In this document: one piece after another, positions 31,320 to 41,500 of the stretch
Position numbering within the stretch: the first letter of the stretch is position 1
Layout of the letters: the number at the start of each line of letters is the position of its first letter
NCBI GenBank assembly: GCA_030431975.1
Contig: JAUIHP010000003.1
Location: forward strand, 62,001 to 126,000
Reading direction: 5' to 3'
Length of the DNA stretch: 64,000 nucleotides
DNA from: a bacterium
Lineage (GTDB): Bacteria; Eisenbacteria; RBG-16-71-46; CAIMUX01
Made by a program: the position numbers and the translations under genes
Notes under the pieces: generated by a model
Told to the model about the DNA's origin: nothing
The model's input: the letters and a program-made list of their open reading frames with translations, nothing else
Databases searched by the model: none

Positions 31320-34271
31320 TCAGGGTAGCGGCGTCACATCCAGAACCACCTCCATCGACCCGCTCGAGGACTCGGTGCCCGAGGTCGTGCATCCCGTACA
31401 GCCGTCGAACCAACGAATCTGGCCCCCGTTGTAGTGGTACAAATCGAAGGTGTGTCGACCCGGCTCCAGCGTCCCGGACTCAGCGATGGAGCCGCAGGGG
31501 TCCTCATCGTTGTCGCACTCAAGGATGTCATCCTCCGGCCCTTCCAGGTCGACCTCGTAACCGGCCGAGCTGGATGAACCGCTCAGGTTGAAGGTCGCCC
31601 CGTCTCCCCACACGATGAATTCCACACCCACATCGACGACAGCCTCGGCCTGAGTCTGATACGAAAGGATGTCAAAGTTGGGATCGCTCAGCGTGATGCT
31701 CCCACTGGAAAGAGAGGACAGACTGAACCGGGTGCGTTGGGTTCCGGCTCCGAGTTCGACCTCCGAGCGAACCTGAGTGTCGGCCGTGCCGGAAACGAGG
31801 ATTCCAACTCGGCTACCACTTCCTACCTTGGACACAGCCGAATCGATGAGTTCGGTCCCTTCGCCCTGAACGAAGGCGTACTCCTGGATGAAGCGATCGC
31901 CCGGAACGCCCTTCTCCCGGTTGTAGGTGGCAAAGACAGAGGCATCGAAGTAGACGGTTCGTTCCACGAGCTCGATCTCATTGCGTCGCCGGGCAACTCG
32001 CTCGGCGTAGGCTTCCCCGTCACCGGACTCCGCCCAGGCCCCGACCACCATGTCGTTCCTGTCATCTCCAAAGGTGATCGTGGTTCGGAAGATGCCCGAA
32101 GCGTCCGTCTTTCCCTCGCGGGGAAACGCTTCGACCCCGTCGTTTTCGAAAGAGATTTCCACCCCCGCCTCATACACGACGTTCCCGCCCGGCTCACGAT
32201 ACCCCGCGGTCACCGTAACCTCGACCTGCTCTCCTGCGGAAACCCGTTGGGGGACGCCGTCGATCTGGATGAAGACTCCACTGGGATCGGCGCAGCCGTT
32301 GAGCAGAATGTCCCGAGCTTCCGAACTTCCGAGATACAGGTCCGAGTACGCGTAGTAGCAAAGGACCTGCAGGTCACTGACCTGCGTTTCGTCGAAGTCC
32401 ATGGACTGCCCATCGATGGTGACGCTGATCTGCTCCCACCGGGGCGGAACGTTGGCATCCAGATCGAAGTGGGACTGGGTATCTCCAACAATGTCGTCTC
32501 CGTTGAGGTCGAAGCGTAGATCGGCCGCGCCGGGAGTCTGTCCGCTAAGCTGTTCGATTCGGCTGACGAAGACACGCAGGTCCTTTTCGTCGAAGATGCC
32601 GTTGGGTTCGTCGATGTTGGGATAGGCGTCCAGATCTCCGGTGACGTCGAGCATCAACTCGCGGACGACGGGATCCACGAGATTGGGATCGAGCGAGAGA
32701 ACGGCTGCATACGCATCGATGGATCCGTAGCTTCGGGCCCTTTCGTAGCCCAACTCGATGGCGCTTCGGATCTCGGCCAGCGTTCGCGTCGGCGCCAGAT
32801 TCCAGAGGTAGGCTGCAAGTCCTCCGACCAAAGCCGAGGCGGGGCCGGTTCCGGTGTAGGCCGCATCGGTCCCGTCACAGAGATCCGGGTTGATACCGGA
32901 GCCCGGGTCGACCAGTTCACAGGGGCCGGCAATCTTCTCTCCCGGAGCCACGACGTGGGGACGAAGGGAACTGGTTGGAAGGTCTCCGCCCTCACCGCTC
33001 GCTCCGACAATGAGAACGTTGCGGAGGGGCCCGGTCTCGAGGTCGAGTCCCAGTCCCAAGGTCTCCTCGAAGAGCAGGAACTCCTCGCGGTCCGCCGGCG
33101 TCGGATTGTGCAGGTCCAGATAGTCGACGAGCTCCGTATAGCTGGCAGCCAGGTTCCATGGCGACGTCGTGGCGCTCGCCTCGTAGCCCGCACGGAGTCC
33201 GGTGTCGCCCGCGGCGGAAACGTGAAAGACGTTGTCCTCGAGCCGTAGACTTCGAATCGTCCACTTCCACTCCACGGCAAGCATGGCGCTGTAGAAGGGA
33301 ATGGGAGATGTCGGGTCGTAGGAGAATCCAACGGGCGTGACCAGGACCTGCTTCCCGCTCTCACGGTAGAGTTGAGTTCCGATCTCCCGGATCGCCTCGC
33401 TCATGTCGAGGTTCCCGATGGCGATCCCGAGAATCTCCGCGTCCGGATAGACACCGACCAGCGGCGAACCTTCCCAGCCGGCACCGATGACGCCCGCATG
33501 GTGGAATCCGCGATTCCCTATGTAGAAGGTGGCATCGGGACTGGTTTCATCGGAGAAACCACTCGCTCCCTCCACGTCCCAATCCAACCCCGGCACATCC
33601 GGGTGGCTGGGAGGATTGCTGAAGAGGTCGGCCAGTACGACGCGAATCTCGTCGCTCAGCATGGGTCGCGTCTTCCAAGTCTGCACCAGGGTCATGAGAT
33701 CCAGATGGGGATAGGGCGTCTCTGCGGTGGGGCTCCAACCGACCGGCACGTTCAGGGACGGATTCCCTCCGATCCCGCCGTCGGGGTCGTGAAGCAGCCC
33801 GGGGACGGCAACTCCGGACTCCGCGCCGAAACGAATCCCGGGGGTGGCGAAGAGAAACGCGTCCGACTGTGCCAACGCCGCCGCCTTGGCCTGCGCATTC
33901 TCCTCCGTGTCCTGGGACGAAACGACAAGGATCACTGTCGGGTTGCCCGCCCCCATGCTCACGATGGCGGCATCTTCCGCTTCGAGAGCGGCGTTCACCT
34001 CAGCCACCGTCGCGTCCGGATGGATGACGGCCCGAATCCGGGTCTTTAGGCGCCCGCCTTCGATATCGGCGGGCGAAACGGGCGTCGCCTGCAGGGAGAC
34101 GACGGCCTCGACGGCGCGGTCTGCCGCCTCGCCTGGAAGAAGCATCCCGTCCGGATCGGGTGGAAGGAACTCGGGAGCGTCGGTTCCGCCCGACGGAGCC
34201 ATGGCGCGCTCTCCGCAACCCAGGCCCGAAGCCAGAAGAGGTAAAAGGACATACAGAAGCAGCCGACGCAT
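31320..34271 (-). CDS. Large exported protein with subtilisin-like (S8) fold, catalytic residues apparently lost
   Basis: 983 residues from the ATG at 34271, nine bases after GGAGG; the frame runs to 34517 but would enter the divergent kinase gene. The N-terminus LLLYVLLPLLASGLGCGERA suggests a lipoprotein. An S8 fold is indicated by IRVVLADLF, NRGFHHAGVIGAG and TGTGPASALVGGLAAYLW, followed by the usual LAEIRSAIELGYE...IDAYAAVLSL. Against the normal H-G-T-H-V-A-G and G-T-S-M-A, the catalytic His is Arg and the Ser is Gly, so proteolysis is doubtful. Dockerin-like calcium loops (DVTGDLDAYP, DLNGDDIVG) and Ig-like domains (VTVTAGYREPGGNVVYEAGV) follow. It sits between an ECF sigma factor and a kinase. 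Confidence 0.78.
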   Translation of the reverse strand: MRRLLLYVLLPLLASGLGCGERAMAPSGGTDAPEFLPPDPDGMLLPGEAADRAVEAVVSLQATPVSPADIEGGRLKTRIRAVIHPDATVAEVNAALEAEDAAIVSMGAGNPTVILVVSSQDTEENAQAKAAALAQSDAFLFATPGIRFGAESGVAVPGLLHDPDGGIGGNPSLNVPVGWSPTAETPYPHLDLMTLVQTWKTRPMLSDEIRVVLADLFSNPPSHPDVPGLDWDVEGASGFSDETSPDATFYIGNRGFHHAGVIGAGWEGSPLVGVYPDAEILGIAIGNLDMSEAIREIGTQLYRESGKQVLVTPVGFSYDPTSPIPFYSAMLAVEWKWTIRSLRLEDNVFHVSAAGDTGLRAGYEASATTSPWNLAASYTELVDYLDLHNPTPADREEFLLFEETLGLGLDLETGPLRNVLIVGASGEGGDLPTSSLRPHVVAPGEKIAGPCELVDPGSGINPDLCDGTDAAYTGTGPASALVGGLAAYLWNLAPTRTLAEIRSAIELGYERARSYGSIDAYAAVLSLDPNLVDPVVRELMLDVTGDLDAYPNIDEPNGIFDEKDLRVFVSRIEQLSGQTPGAADLRFDLNGDDIVGDTQSHFDLDANVPPRWEQISVTIDGQSMDFDETQVSDLQVLCYYAYSDLYLGSSEARDILLNGCADPSGVFIQIDGVPQRVSAGEQVEVTVTAGYREPGGNVVYEAGVEISFENDGVEAFPREGKTDASGIFRTTITFGDDRNDMVVGAWAESGDGEAYAERVARRRNEIELVERTVYFDASVFATYNREKGVPGDRFIQEYAFVQGEGTELIDSAVSKVGSGSRVGILVSGTADTQVRSEVELGAGTQRTRFSLSSLSSGSITLSDPNFDILSYQTQAEAVVDVGVEFIVWGDGATFNLSGSSSSAGYEVDLEGPEDDILECDNDEDPCGSIAESGTLEPGRHTFDLYHYNGGQIRWFDGCTGCTTSGTESSSGSMEVVLDVTPLP

Positions 34272-34358
34272 GGGAGCCATCCTCCAAAAAGGGTTCTTTC
34301 CAAGTACGGCGCAGGACGGAGCCATCGCTCGACAGCTTTTTTTCGGTACTCTCCCCGG

Positions 34359-37091
34359 GTGACCGACGACCGCTTCTATGAATGGTTCGACCGCGCGCTG
34401 GATCTCGATCCCGAGCGGCGCCAGGCATTCCTCGACGAGTCCTGTCCCGACCCGGAGGTTCGGCAGCGGGTCCAGGCCCTCCTTGCGGCGGACGACCAGG
34501 CCGGGGACTTCCTCCATCCCGTCGGCGAGACGCCGTCAACCGATCCAATGGTCGGCGCGAACGTCGGCGCGTACCGGATCGAGCGCCGCATCGGTTCCGG
34601 GGGCATGGCAGATGTCTATCTAGCCCGCCGGGCGGACGGCGCCTTCGACAGGGACGTCGCCCTCAAGCTCGTCCGTTCCGGCCTGGCTACGGAATCGCTG
34701 CTTCGTCGCTTCGAGATCGAACGGAAGATCCTCGCCGGCCTGCAGCACCCCCACATCGCCCAGCTCCTCGACGGAGGAGTCACGACCGAGGGCCGTCCCT
34801 ATCTGGTCATGGAGTACGTCGACGGAGAGCCGATCGATGCCTACTGTGCCCGAGTCGACTTGGAAGTCGACAAACGGCTTCAGTTGTTCCTCGACGTTTG
34901 CGAAGCGGTTCAGTTCGCCCACCGAAACCTGATCGTTCACCGGGACCTGAAGCCGAGCAACATCCTCATCGACGCAGACGGGAACGCCAAGCTGCTCGAC
35001 TTCGGAATCGCCAAGGTGCTGGAGTCCGACGGAAGCAGCGATCTCACCCTGACCCAGGACCGGATGCTCACCCCGCGATACGCCAGCCCGGAGCAGGTTT
35101 CCGGAGAGCCCGTGACCACGGTCAGTGATGTCTACACCCTCGGCGTCGTCCTTTACGAACTACTTACCGGGACGTCTCCCTACCAGCTGACGACGACCAC
35201 GCCTGGTGAAATCGCACGGGCCGTGACAACGGAAGAACCGAAGCGCCCCAGTCGCGCAGTCCAGGAAAGTCCTTCGGCTCCGCATGCGCGTGAACTGGAG
35301 GGGGATCTGGATACGATCGTGCTGAAGGCTCTGCGCAAAGAGCCGGGGCGACGGTACGATTCCGTCGATCGGTTCGCCGAAGACATTCGTCGGTGTCTGG
35401 CCGGCCTCCCGATCTCGGCAAGACCCGACACCCTCCGCTACCGGGCCGGAAAGTTCGTTCGGAGAAACCGACTCCCGGTGGCCTTGGCCGCTTCCCTGGT
35501 CGTGCTCCTCGTGGGTGCAACCGCGATGACGACGTTCCTGTACTTGGAGGCCCGTCGGGCGCAAGACGATGCGGAGGCGGCGCTGGTTGACGCACGCGAG
35601 CAACGGGCCACGGCCGAGGACGTCTCCCAGTTTCTACAGGGAGTTTTCGCATCGATCGATCCGGCCGAACGACAGTCCAAGGACCCCCTGACCGTGGAAG
35701 AGCTGCTCTCTGAAGCTGGAGAGCGCATCCGGAACGAACTCGGCGACCGCCCGCAGGTGGCCTCCGCCCTCTACCGCACCTTGGGTGAATCGCGTCGTCA
35801 ACTGGCCGACTATGAAACGGCCGTGGCTGACCTCGAGCGCGCGCTGGCAATCGCGGAGGAGTCGGGACTCGACGCCGAACGCGTCCGGACCCTGATCGCT
35901 CTGGGCCGTACGCGAGCGTTGCAGGGCGATCTCGAGAGAGCTTCCTCAGACTTGGAACAGGCTGTCGAGGGAGCGGAGCAACTTCATGGAGATGCAGATT
36001 CTCCGGGCATCGACGTCTCGGACTTGCTGCGTCTCCGCGCAGATGCCCACCGTGCACTGGGGAGTTCACTCGCCGAGAGAGGAGAGCATGACGCTGCACT
36101 TCGGCACCTCGAGGAGACGGTGCGACTCCGGAGAACCGACGATTCCATCGACTCTGAAGCCTTGGCTCACGACCTGACCGAACTGGGTCTCCTCCAAATG
36201 CGGCGCGGAAACAACGCGGAGGCGGAACTCTTCCTCGTCGAGTCCCGCGATCTTCTTCTTACGACGTTCGGTGAAGAGCACTCCAAAGTGGGACAGGCTC
36301 GAAACAGCCTCGGCTACCTGCTGATGGATGAGGCGCGGTACGACGAAGCGCGTCCTCAACTGGAGGCCGCCGTCGATGTCCTGAGCCGGGTCTATCCAGA
36401 AGACCATCCAAACCTGCTCGCCGCGCGGAGCAATCTCTCCCGTTGCTACCAGGCGGCCGGCGACCTGGAGAAAGCCGAGGCCATCGCGATCGACATCGCG
36501 GACACATTCCGCCGGACTGCGGGAGACAGCCATCAGAACACCGGACACGCCGTGCACAATCTCGGGTTCATGGTGTTGGAGCGCAAGGACGCAGCCCGCG
36601 CCGCCCGGCTCTTCGCAGAAGCGACGGCGATCTATGAGCGCGCCCTCTCCCCCGAACATCCCTACACGGCGGTGGCCCAGTTCAATCATGCCCGCGCTCT
36701 CCGAGCGGCCGGCGACCTGGAAACGGCAGAGCTGGTTTGTCGGCAGTCTCTCGCAACCCGTCGACGGGTGCTTCGGGAGAATCATCCCGACATCGCGCGG
36801 TCGGCAACGCTCCTCGGAGAGCTACTCCTCGAACGCGGCGACGACGAGGCAGAGTCGGTGTTGCGGGAATCCGTGGACGTGCGGCGCGCTTCGCTGGGAG
36901 AACGTCATCCGGAGACGGCGTGGGCGGAGGTACTGCTGGGCCAGAGTCTTCTTCAGGGAAGCCGACGGGAAGAGGCCGCCCTCATGGTCGAGCGGGCCGT
37001 TGCGGTCCTGGACTCGGTCTACGGATCCGACGCGGGTCGGACAACGCGAGCCGCTGAGATCTTGTCGCAGCTGCGAGCCCAGGCGAGATAG
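34359..37091 (+). CDS. Transmembrane PknB-type Ser/Thr protein kinase with TPR sensor
   Basis: 910 residues from a GTG at 34359 with no clear ribosome binding site. An N-terminal segment (ALDLDPERRQAFLDESCPDPEVRQRVQALL) typical of this family precedes the kinase domain (about 72-345). The latter has GSGGMADVYLA, ATP lysine 103, HRDLKPSN (Asp196), DFG at 214 and YASPEQ, so it is predicted active. A membrane helix lies near 373-396 (LPVALAASLVVLLVGATAMTTFLY). About 500 residues of tetratricopeptide repeats follow (for example HPNLLAARSNLSRCYQAAGDLEKAEAIA). Such kinases usually sit behind a TIGR02999 sigma factor. The nearest on the same strand is at 30734-31297. It is divergent from the S8-like gene across 87 bases. 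Confidence 0.92.
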   Translation: MTDDRFYEWFDRALDLDPERRQAFLDESCPDPEVRQRVQALLAADDQAGDFLHPVGETPSTDPMVGANVGAYRIERRIGSGGMADVYLARRADGAFDRDVALKLVRSGLATESLLRRFEIERKILAGLQHPHIAQLLDGGVTTEGRPYLVMEYVDGEPIDAYCARVDLEVDKRLQLFLDVCEAVQFAHRNLIVHRDLKPSNILIDADGNAKLLDFGIAKVLESDGSSDLTLTQDRMLTPRYASPEQVSGEPVTTVSDVYTLGVVLYELLTGTSPYQLTTTTPGEIARAVTTEEPKRPSRAVQESPSAPHARELEGDLDTIVLKALRKEPGRRYDSVDRFAEDIRRCLAGLPISARPDTLRYRAGKFVRRNRLPVALAASLVVLLVGATAMTTFLYLEARRAQDDAEAALVDAREQRATAEDVSQFLQGVFASIDPAERQSKDPLTVEELLSEAGERIRNELGDRPQVASALYRTLGESRRQLADYETAVADLERALAIAEESGLDAERVRTLIALGRTRALQGDLERASSDLEQAVEGAEQLHGDADSPGIDVSDLLRLRADAHRALGSSLAERGEHDAALRHLEETVRLRRTDDSIDSEALAHDLTELGLLQMRRGNNAEAELFLVESRDLLLTTFGEEHSKVGQARNSLGYLLMDEARYDEARPQLEAAVDVLSRVYPEDHPNLLAARSNLSRCYQAAGDLEKAEAIAIDIADTFRRTAGDSHQNTGHAVHNLGFMVLERKDAARAARLFAEATAIYERALSPEHPYTAVAQFNHARALRAAGDLETAELVCRQSLATRRRVLRENHPDIARSATLLGELLLERGDDEAESVLRESVDVRRASLGERHPETAWAEVLLGQSLLQGSRREEAALMVERAVAVLDSVYGSDAGRTTRAAEILSQLRAQAR

Positions 37092-37110
37092 CCGGACACC
37101 CAAACCACAG

Positions 37111-37803
37111 TTACGCGGACTTCTCTTCCGGAACCGGATCAAGATACGGCGCAAACCCCGGATAGATCTCTTCGATCGGATGATCCGTGAACTGTCCTCT
37201 CCGGAACAGGAACCACCCGATCCCGCGCAGATACCAGAAGGGAATCGAACGCACGTGGTCCATCTGACGCCGCATTGCCCCGAGTAGGATGGACTCGAAC
37301 GAGCCCTCCCCGGGTCCGTTCGGCGGACCGAACCTTTCATCCATGAATGGCCGGGCGGTTTCGTGCCGATCGAGCAGTGTGTCGAGATCGGCTCCGTGGA
37401 ACGTCTGCAGATATGTCCCGGGTGCGGCGGGAAGCGTGAACGCGTCTTTCGTACTGCCGGTGGTGAGTCCGCGCTCCGGCGCGTAGATCGTGATGAGGTC
37501 GTAGTGCGTCTGACCCCCGACCTGGTATTGGCACAGGTAGTCGTGATCTTCGGGTTTGACCCAAACGAACACGCTGGTCGAGGTCTCTTCCAACCGGTAG
37601 GCGCCGTGAAAGCTGAATCCCTGATGCAGGGCCCAGCCGGCTACTTCCTCGGCCTCCTCCCATTCGTCGGTCCGTTCGTCGCGGGAAAGCTTAGGGAGCT
37701 CCAGCCCGATCCTACTGAGTCTCGAAACGGTGTCGTAGATCGCGAATCCGACGAGGATCAAGGCGACGAAGCAGGCGGCGAGCATCCAGAACCAAACAGA
37801 CAT
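37111..37803 (-). CDS. Membrane-anchored protein of unknown function
   Basis: 230 residues. One N-terminal membrane helix (FWMLAACFVALILVGFAIY) is followed by a soluble domain of ~200 residues. Features include GFSFHGAYRLEETSTSVFVWVKPEDHDYLCQYQVGGQTHYDLITIY, which looks like a beta-sheet domain, and a basic/aromatic end (RSIPFWYLRGIGWFLFRRGQFTDHPIEEIYPGF). GGGAG eight bases upstream supports the ATG. No family is recognised. It is convergent with the TPR kinase (20 bases between them) and on the same strand as KDPG aldolase, with 129 bases between the two in which nothing is seen. Confidence 0.7.
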   Translation of the reverse strand: MSVWFWMLAACFVALILVGFAIYDTVSRLSRIGLELPKLSRDERTDEWEEAEEVAGWALHQGFSFHGAYRLEETSTSVFVWVKPEDHDYLCQYQVGGQTHYDLITIYAPERGLTTGSTKDAFTLPAAPGTYLQTFHGADLDTLLDRHETARPFMDERFGPPNGPGEGSFESILLGAMRRQMDHVRSIPFWYLRGIGWFLFRRGQFTDHPIEEIYPGFAPYLDPVPEEKSA

Positions 37804-37932
37804 TCGAAGACTCCCGGACAGAGCGATCTTGGTGTTCCGCAGATTGCGGCAAGTTCTTCCGGGGAGTTATCGGCAGGGTCGCGTCCAATCCTGAGCGGTG
37901 CGGCGTACGGTCACCCCTCAGTCATCCGGCTG

Positions 37933-38592
37933 CTAGCTTGCGTTCCAGCCGGCAAACTTCTCGTGGATCCGCTTCGCCCTGTTTCGAATGTCGTCGTAGC
38001 GCCCGTCCGCGATCTCCTGCGGCGGAAAGAGAGAGCTGACGAATCCAACGCCGAAGGCTCCGGCCTCCAGGACTTCGATGAAGTTGTCCTCCGCAACACC
38101 GGCGGTAGGAAAGATTCGCAGTTCAGGTAGGGGGCCGCGGATCTGTCGAACGAAGGTCGGAAGGTCGGCCGGCTGCGGAAACACTTTGACCAGATCGGCG
38201 CCGAGCTCGGTGGCGATGAACATCTCCGTCGGCGTGAACGTTCCGGGGACACTGGGCACGTCCAAGTCCATGGCTTCGTCGATGACCTCTTCGTCGGTAA
38301 CCGGCGAAACAAGGAAGCTGGCTCCGGCGGTCACGGCCATTCGAGCGGCTTCGCGATTGAGCACCGTTCCCGCGCCCACGACCAGGTCTCCCCCGTCGGC
38401 TGCGGGCTTCTTGCAAAACTCTTCGATGAGGTCGATCGCTCCCGGGGTCGTCAGTGTGAACTCGATGATCCGAAAGCCTCCCTCCACCGCCGCGTTCATG
38501 GCTTTCCGAGCCTGCTCTTCGTCCTGGGTGCGGATGATGGCGCTCAGACGGCGCTCCGCCATCTTGTCGAGGATCTCATCACGTCGTGACAT
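37933..38592 (-). CDS. eda: KDPG aldolase (2-dehydro-3-deoxy-phosphogluconate aldolase)
   Basis: 219 residues from the ATG at 38592; the frame is open further upstream but only inside metH. The enzyme cleaves 2-keto-3-deoxy-6-phosphogluconate to pyruvate and glyceraldehyde 3-phosphate (Entner-Doudoroff pathway) by a Schiff base. Visible marks are [15 protein letters not shown] with the catalytic Glu, [27 protein letters not shown], and [13 protein letters not shown] with the Schiff-base lysine, followed by [12 protein letters not shown]. It is cytoplasmic and trimeric in the family. The start codon lies inside the 3' end of metH (14-base overlap), so the two are translated from one message. 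Other Entner-Doudoroff genes are not in the window. Confidence 0.9.
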   Translation of the reverse strand: MSRRDEILDKMAERRLSAIIRTQDEEQARKAMNAAVEGGFRIIEFTLTTPGAIDLIEEFCKKPAADGGDLVVGAGTVLNREAARMAVTAGASFLVSPVTDEEVIDEAMDLDVPSVPGTFTPTEMFIATELGADLVKVFPQPADLPTFVRQIRGPLPELRIFPTAGVAEDNFIEVLEAGAFGVGFVSSLFPPQEIADGRYDDIRNRAKRIHEKFAGWNAS

Positions 38593-41500
38593 AGGAACTC
38601 GTCTCCGGGTCGTAACCGAGATAGGGCGCCAGCCAACGTTCGACCTCGGCCATGGACTGGCCCTTGCGGGCGGCATAGTCCGCAACCTGCTCGCGGTCGA
38701 CTTGACCGACACTGAAGTATCGTGCCTCGGGGTGATTGAAATAGAGACCGCTCACGGAGGCCGTCGGCAACATCGCGTAGCTTTCCGTCAACGTGATGCC
38801 GGTCTTGGCTTCCGCATCGAGAAGACGCCACAGCGTGCTCTTCTCGGTGTGATCGGGACAGGCGGGATATCCCGCAGCGGGTCGAATGCCGCGATAGCGT
38901 TCGCGGATGAGGTCCTGCTTGGAAAGACGTTCGTCGCGGCCGAACCCGCAGTCGTGACGCGCGCGTTCGTGCAGCCATTCCGCCGCGGCCTCGGCCAATC
39001 GGTCGGCCAACGACTTCAGCAGGATCGCTCCATAGTCATCATGGTCCGCTTCAAGCCTGGCCAACGGCGCCTCAATCCCCAAACCGGCCGTCACGGCAAA
39101 GGCTCCCACGTAGTCCTTCCATTCGTGACCCTTCGGCGCAACGAAGTCGGCCAGGGAGAAGTAACCTCCGGCCCGTTGCTTTGCCTTTTGCTGGCGAAGC
39201 ATGTGGAACCGGCAGAGTTCTCCGTCACGCTGTTCGTCCTTCCAAAGGACGATGTCTTCTTCATCTGCGTTGGCCGGAAAGAAACCGTAGACGGCGCGAG
39301 CCTGCAGCCAGTTTTCATCTACGATACGCTCGAGCATCGTCTGCGCATTGTCCCAAAGTTCCCGCGCCGTCGGTCCAACGTCCGGGCGATCGAGGATTCC
39401 GGGGTAGGACCCTTTGAGTTCCCACGCGTGAAAGAACGGGCTCCAGTCGATGTACGGAATCAGCGTCTCGATCGGGATGTCGAGTTCGCGTGATCCGACG
39501 AAGTCCGGTCGAGCCAGATCGTCCGCGCGCCAAACAATGGACTTTCTCTCGGCGCGGGCTTCGCTCCAGTCCACGAGTCGGGGAGCGTGCTCCGGGTGCG
39601 ACTCCCGCAGAGCTTCGTACTCGGATTCGACCTTCTGGACGAACTCATCATGAGTCGACGCACCCAAAAGGTTCTGCGCGACTCCGACCGCTCGCGACGC
39701 ATCGGCTACATGAACGGTCGGCGCTGAGTAGGCCGGAGCGATCTTGAGAGCGGTGTGCTTGAGACTGGTCGTGGCTCCACCGATCAGAAGCGGCACTTTG
39801 AAGCCGCGCCGATCCATCTCGTCGGCAACGTGCACCATCTCGTGCAGGGACGGAGTGATGAGTCCGGAAAGTCCGACCAGGTCGACTCCCTCGCGCTCGG
39901 CGCTCTCGAGAATCGTTTCTGCAGAGACCATGACACCGAGGTCGATCACTTCGTAGCCGTTGCAACGCAGGACGACGCCTACGATGTTCTTGCCGATGTC
40001 GTGAACGTCTCCTTTGACGGTCGCCATGAGGATCCGGCCCTTCCCACTCGATCCGCGGGCGGTCTCGCCTTTCGCTGAGGCGGGGCGGCCGGTGCGTTCC
40101 CCAGCACCACGGGCCCCGCGATCTGCGCCATCTGCGCCATCGCCTCCGTTCCGTCCGGCCAGCCGCTCGGCCTCCATGAACGGCTCGAGGTGCGCCACGG
40201 CCTTCTTCATGACGCGCGCGCTCTTCACAACCTGCGGCAGGAACATCTTCCCTTCACCAAAGAGATCCCCGACCACTTTCATTCCGTCCATGAGCGGACC
40301 TTCGATAACGTCGAGAGGACGGGCCAGCGTCTGCCGAGCCTCCTCCGTGTCTTCGACGATGTGCGAGTCCACGCCGTGAACCAACGCGTAGCGGATGCGC
40401 TCATGCACCGGCTCTTCCCGCCACGCCTGCGCGGCGTCGTCATCCACGTCTTCGGATTCGACGGTGCGGGCATGTTCGATCAGCCGCTCCGTGGCATCCT
40501 TGCGTCGATTGAAAAGAACGTCTTCGATGAGGTCCCTGAGGTCCGCGGGGATGTCCTCGTAAACCGCGAGCTGCCCGGCGTTGACGATTCCCATATCGAG
40601 CCCGGCTTCGATCGCGTGGTACAGAAAGACGGAGTTGATCGCCTTGCGCACGACTTCGTTCCCACGGAACGAAAACGAGAGGTTGCTGATGCCGCCACTG
40701 ATCGAGGTCAGAGGGAAGAGCCGCTTGAGCTCACGAGTCGCATCGATGAAGGAGAGAGCGTAGTCGTCGTGCTCTTCCATTCCCGTGGCCACGGTCAGGA
40801 CGTTGGGGTCGAAGATCAGGTCCTGCGGCGGGAATCCGACTTCCTCTGTAAGGATTCGGTGGGCGCGGGAGAGAATTTCGACTTTGCGTTCCTTCGTGAC
40901 GGCCTGACCGTCTTCGTCAAAGGCCATGACGACGACGGCGAACCCGCGTCGCCGGATGATTCGGGCCTGCCTCCGAAACACATCCTCGCCTTCTTTCAGG
41001 CTGATCGAGTTGACGATGCCCTTGCCCTGCACACACTTCATTCCTGCATCGAGGACTCGGAAGTCCGAACTGTCGATCATGATGGGAAGGCGGGCGATGT
41101 CCGGTTCGGAAGCGACGAGATTCAAAAACGTCGTCATGACCGCAGCCGAATCGAGCAGTCCTTCGTCCATGTTGACGTCGAGGATGTTGGCTCCACCCTC
41201 GACCTGTTGTCGCGCCACTTCCAGCGCCGTTTCGTAGTCGCCGTTCTTGATGAGGCGTGCGAAGCGACGGCTGCCGGTGACGTTGGTCCGTTCGCCTATG
41301 ACGGTGAACGTGGCCTCCGGACGTATCGTGTAGGGTTCGAGTCCGCTGAAGCGCGGCAGGGAACGGTCGGAATCTACAGCAGTAGCAGGCTCGTCGCTTC
41401 CCCGCGCCACAAAACTTCGCGGTGCGACACCTTCCATGCGACGGGCGATGGCCTCGACATGGTCGGGAGTGGTTCCGCAGCATCCCCCGGCCAAATTGAG

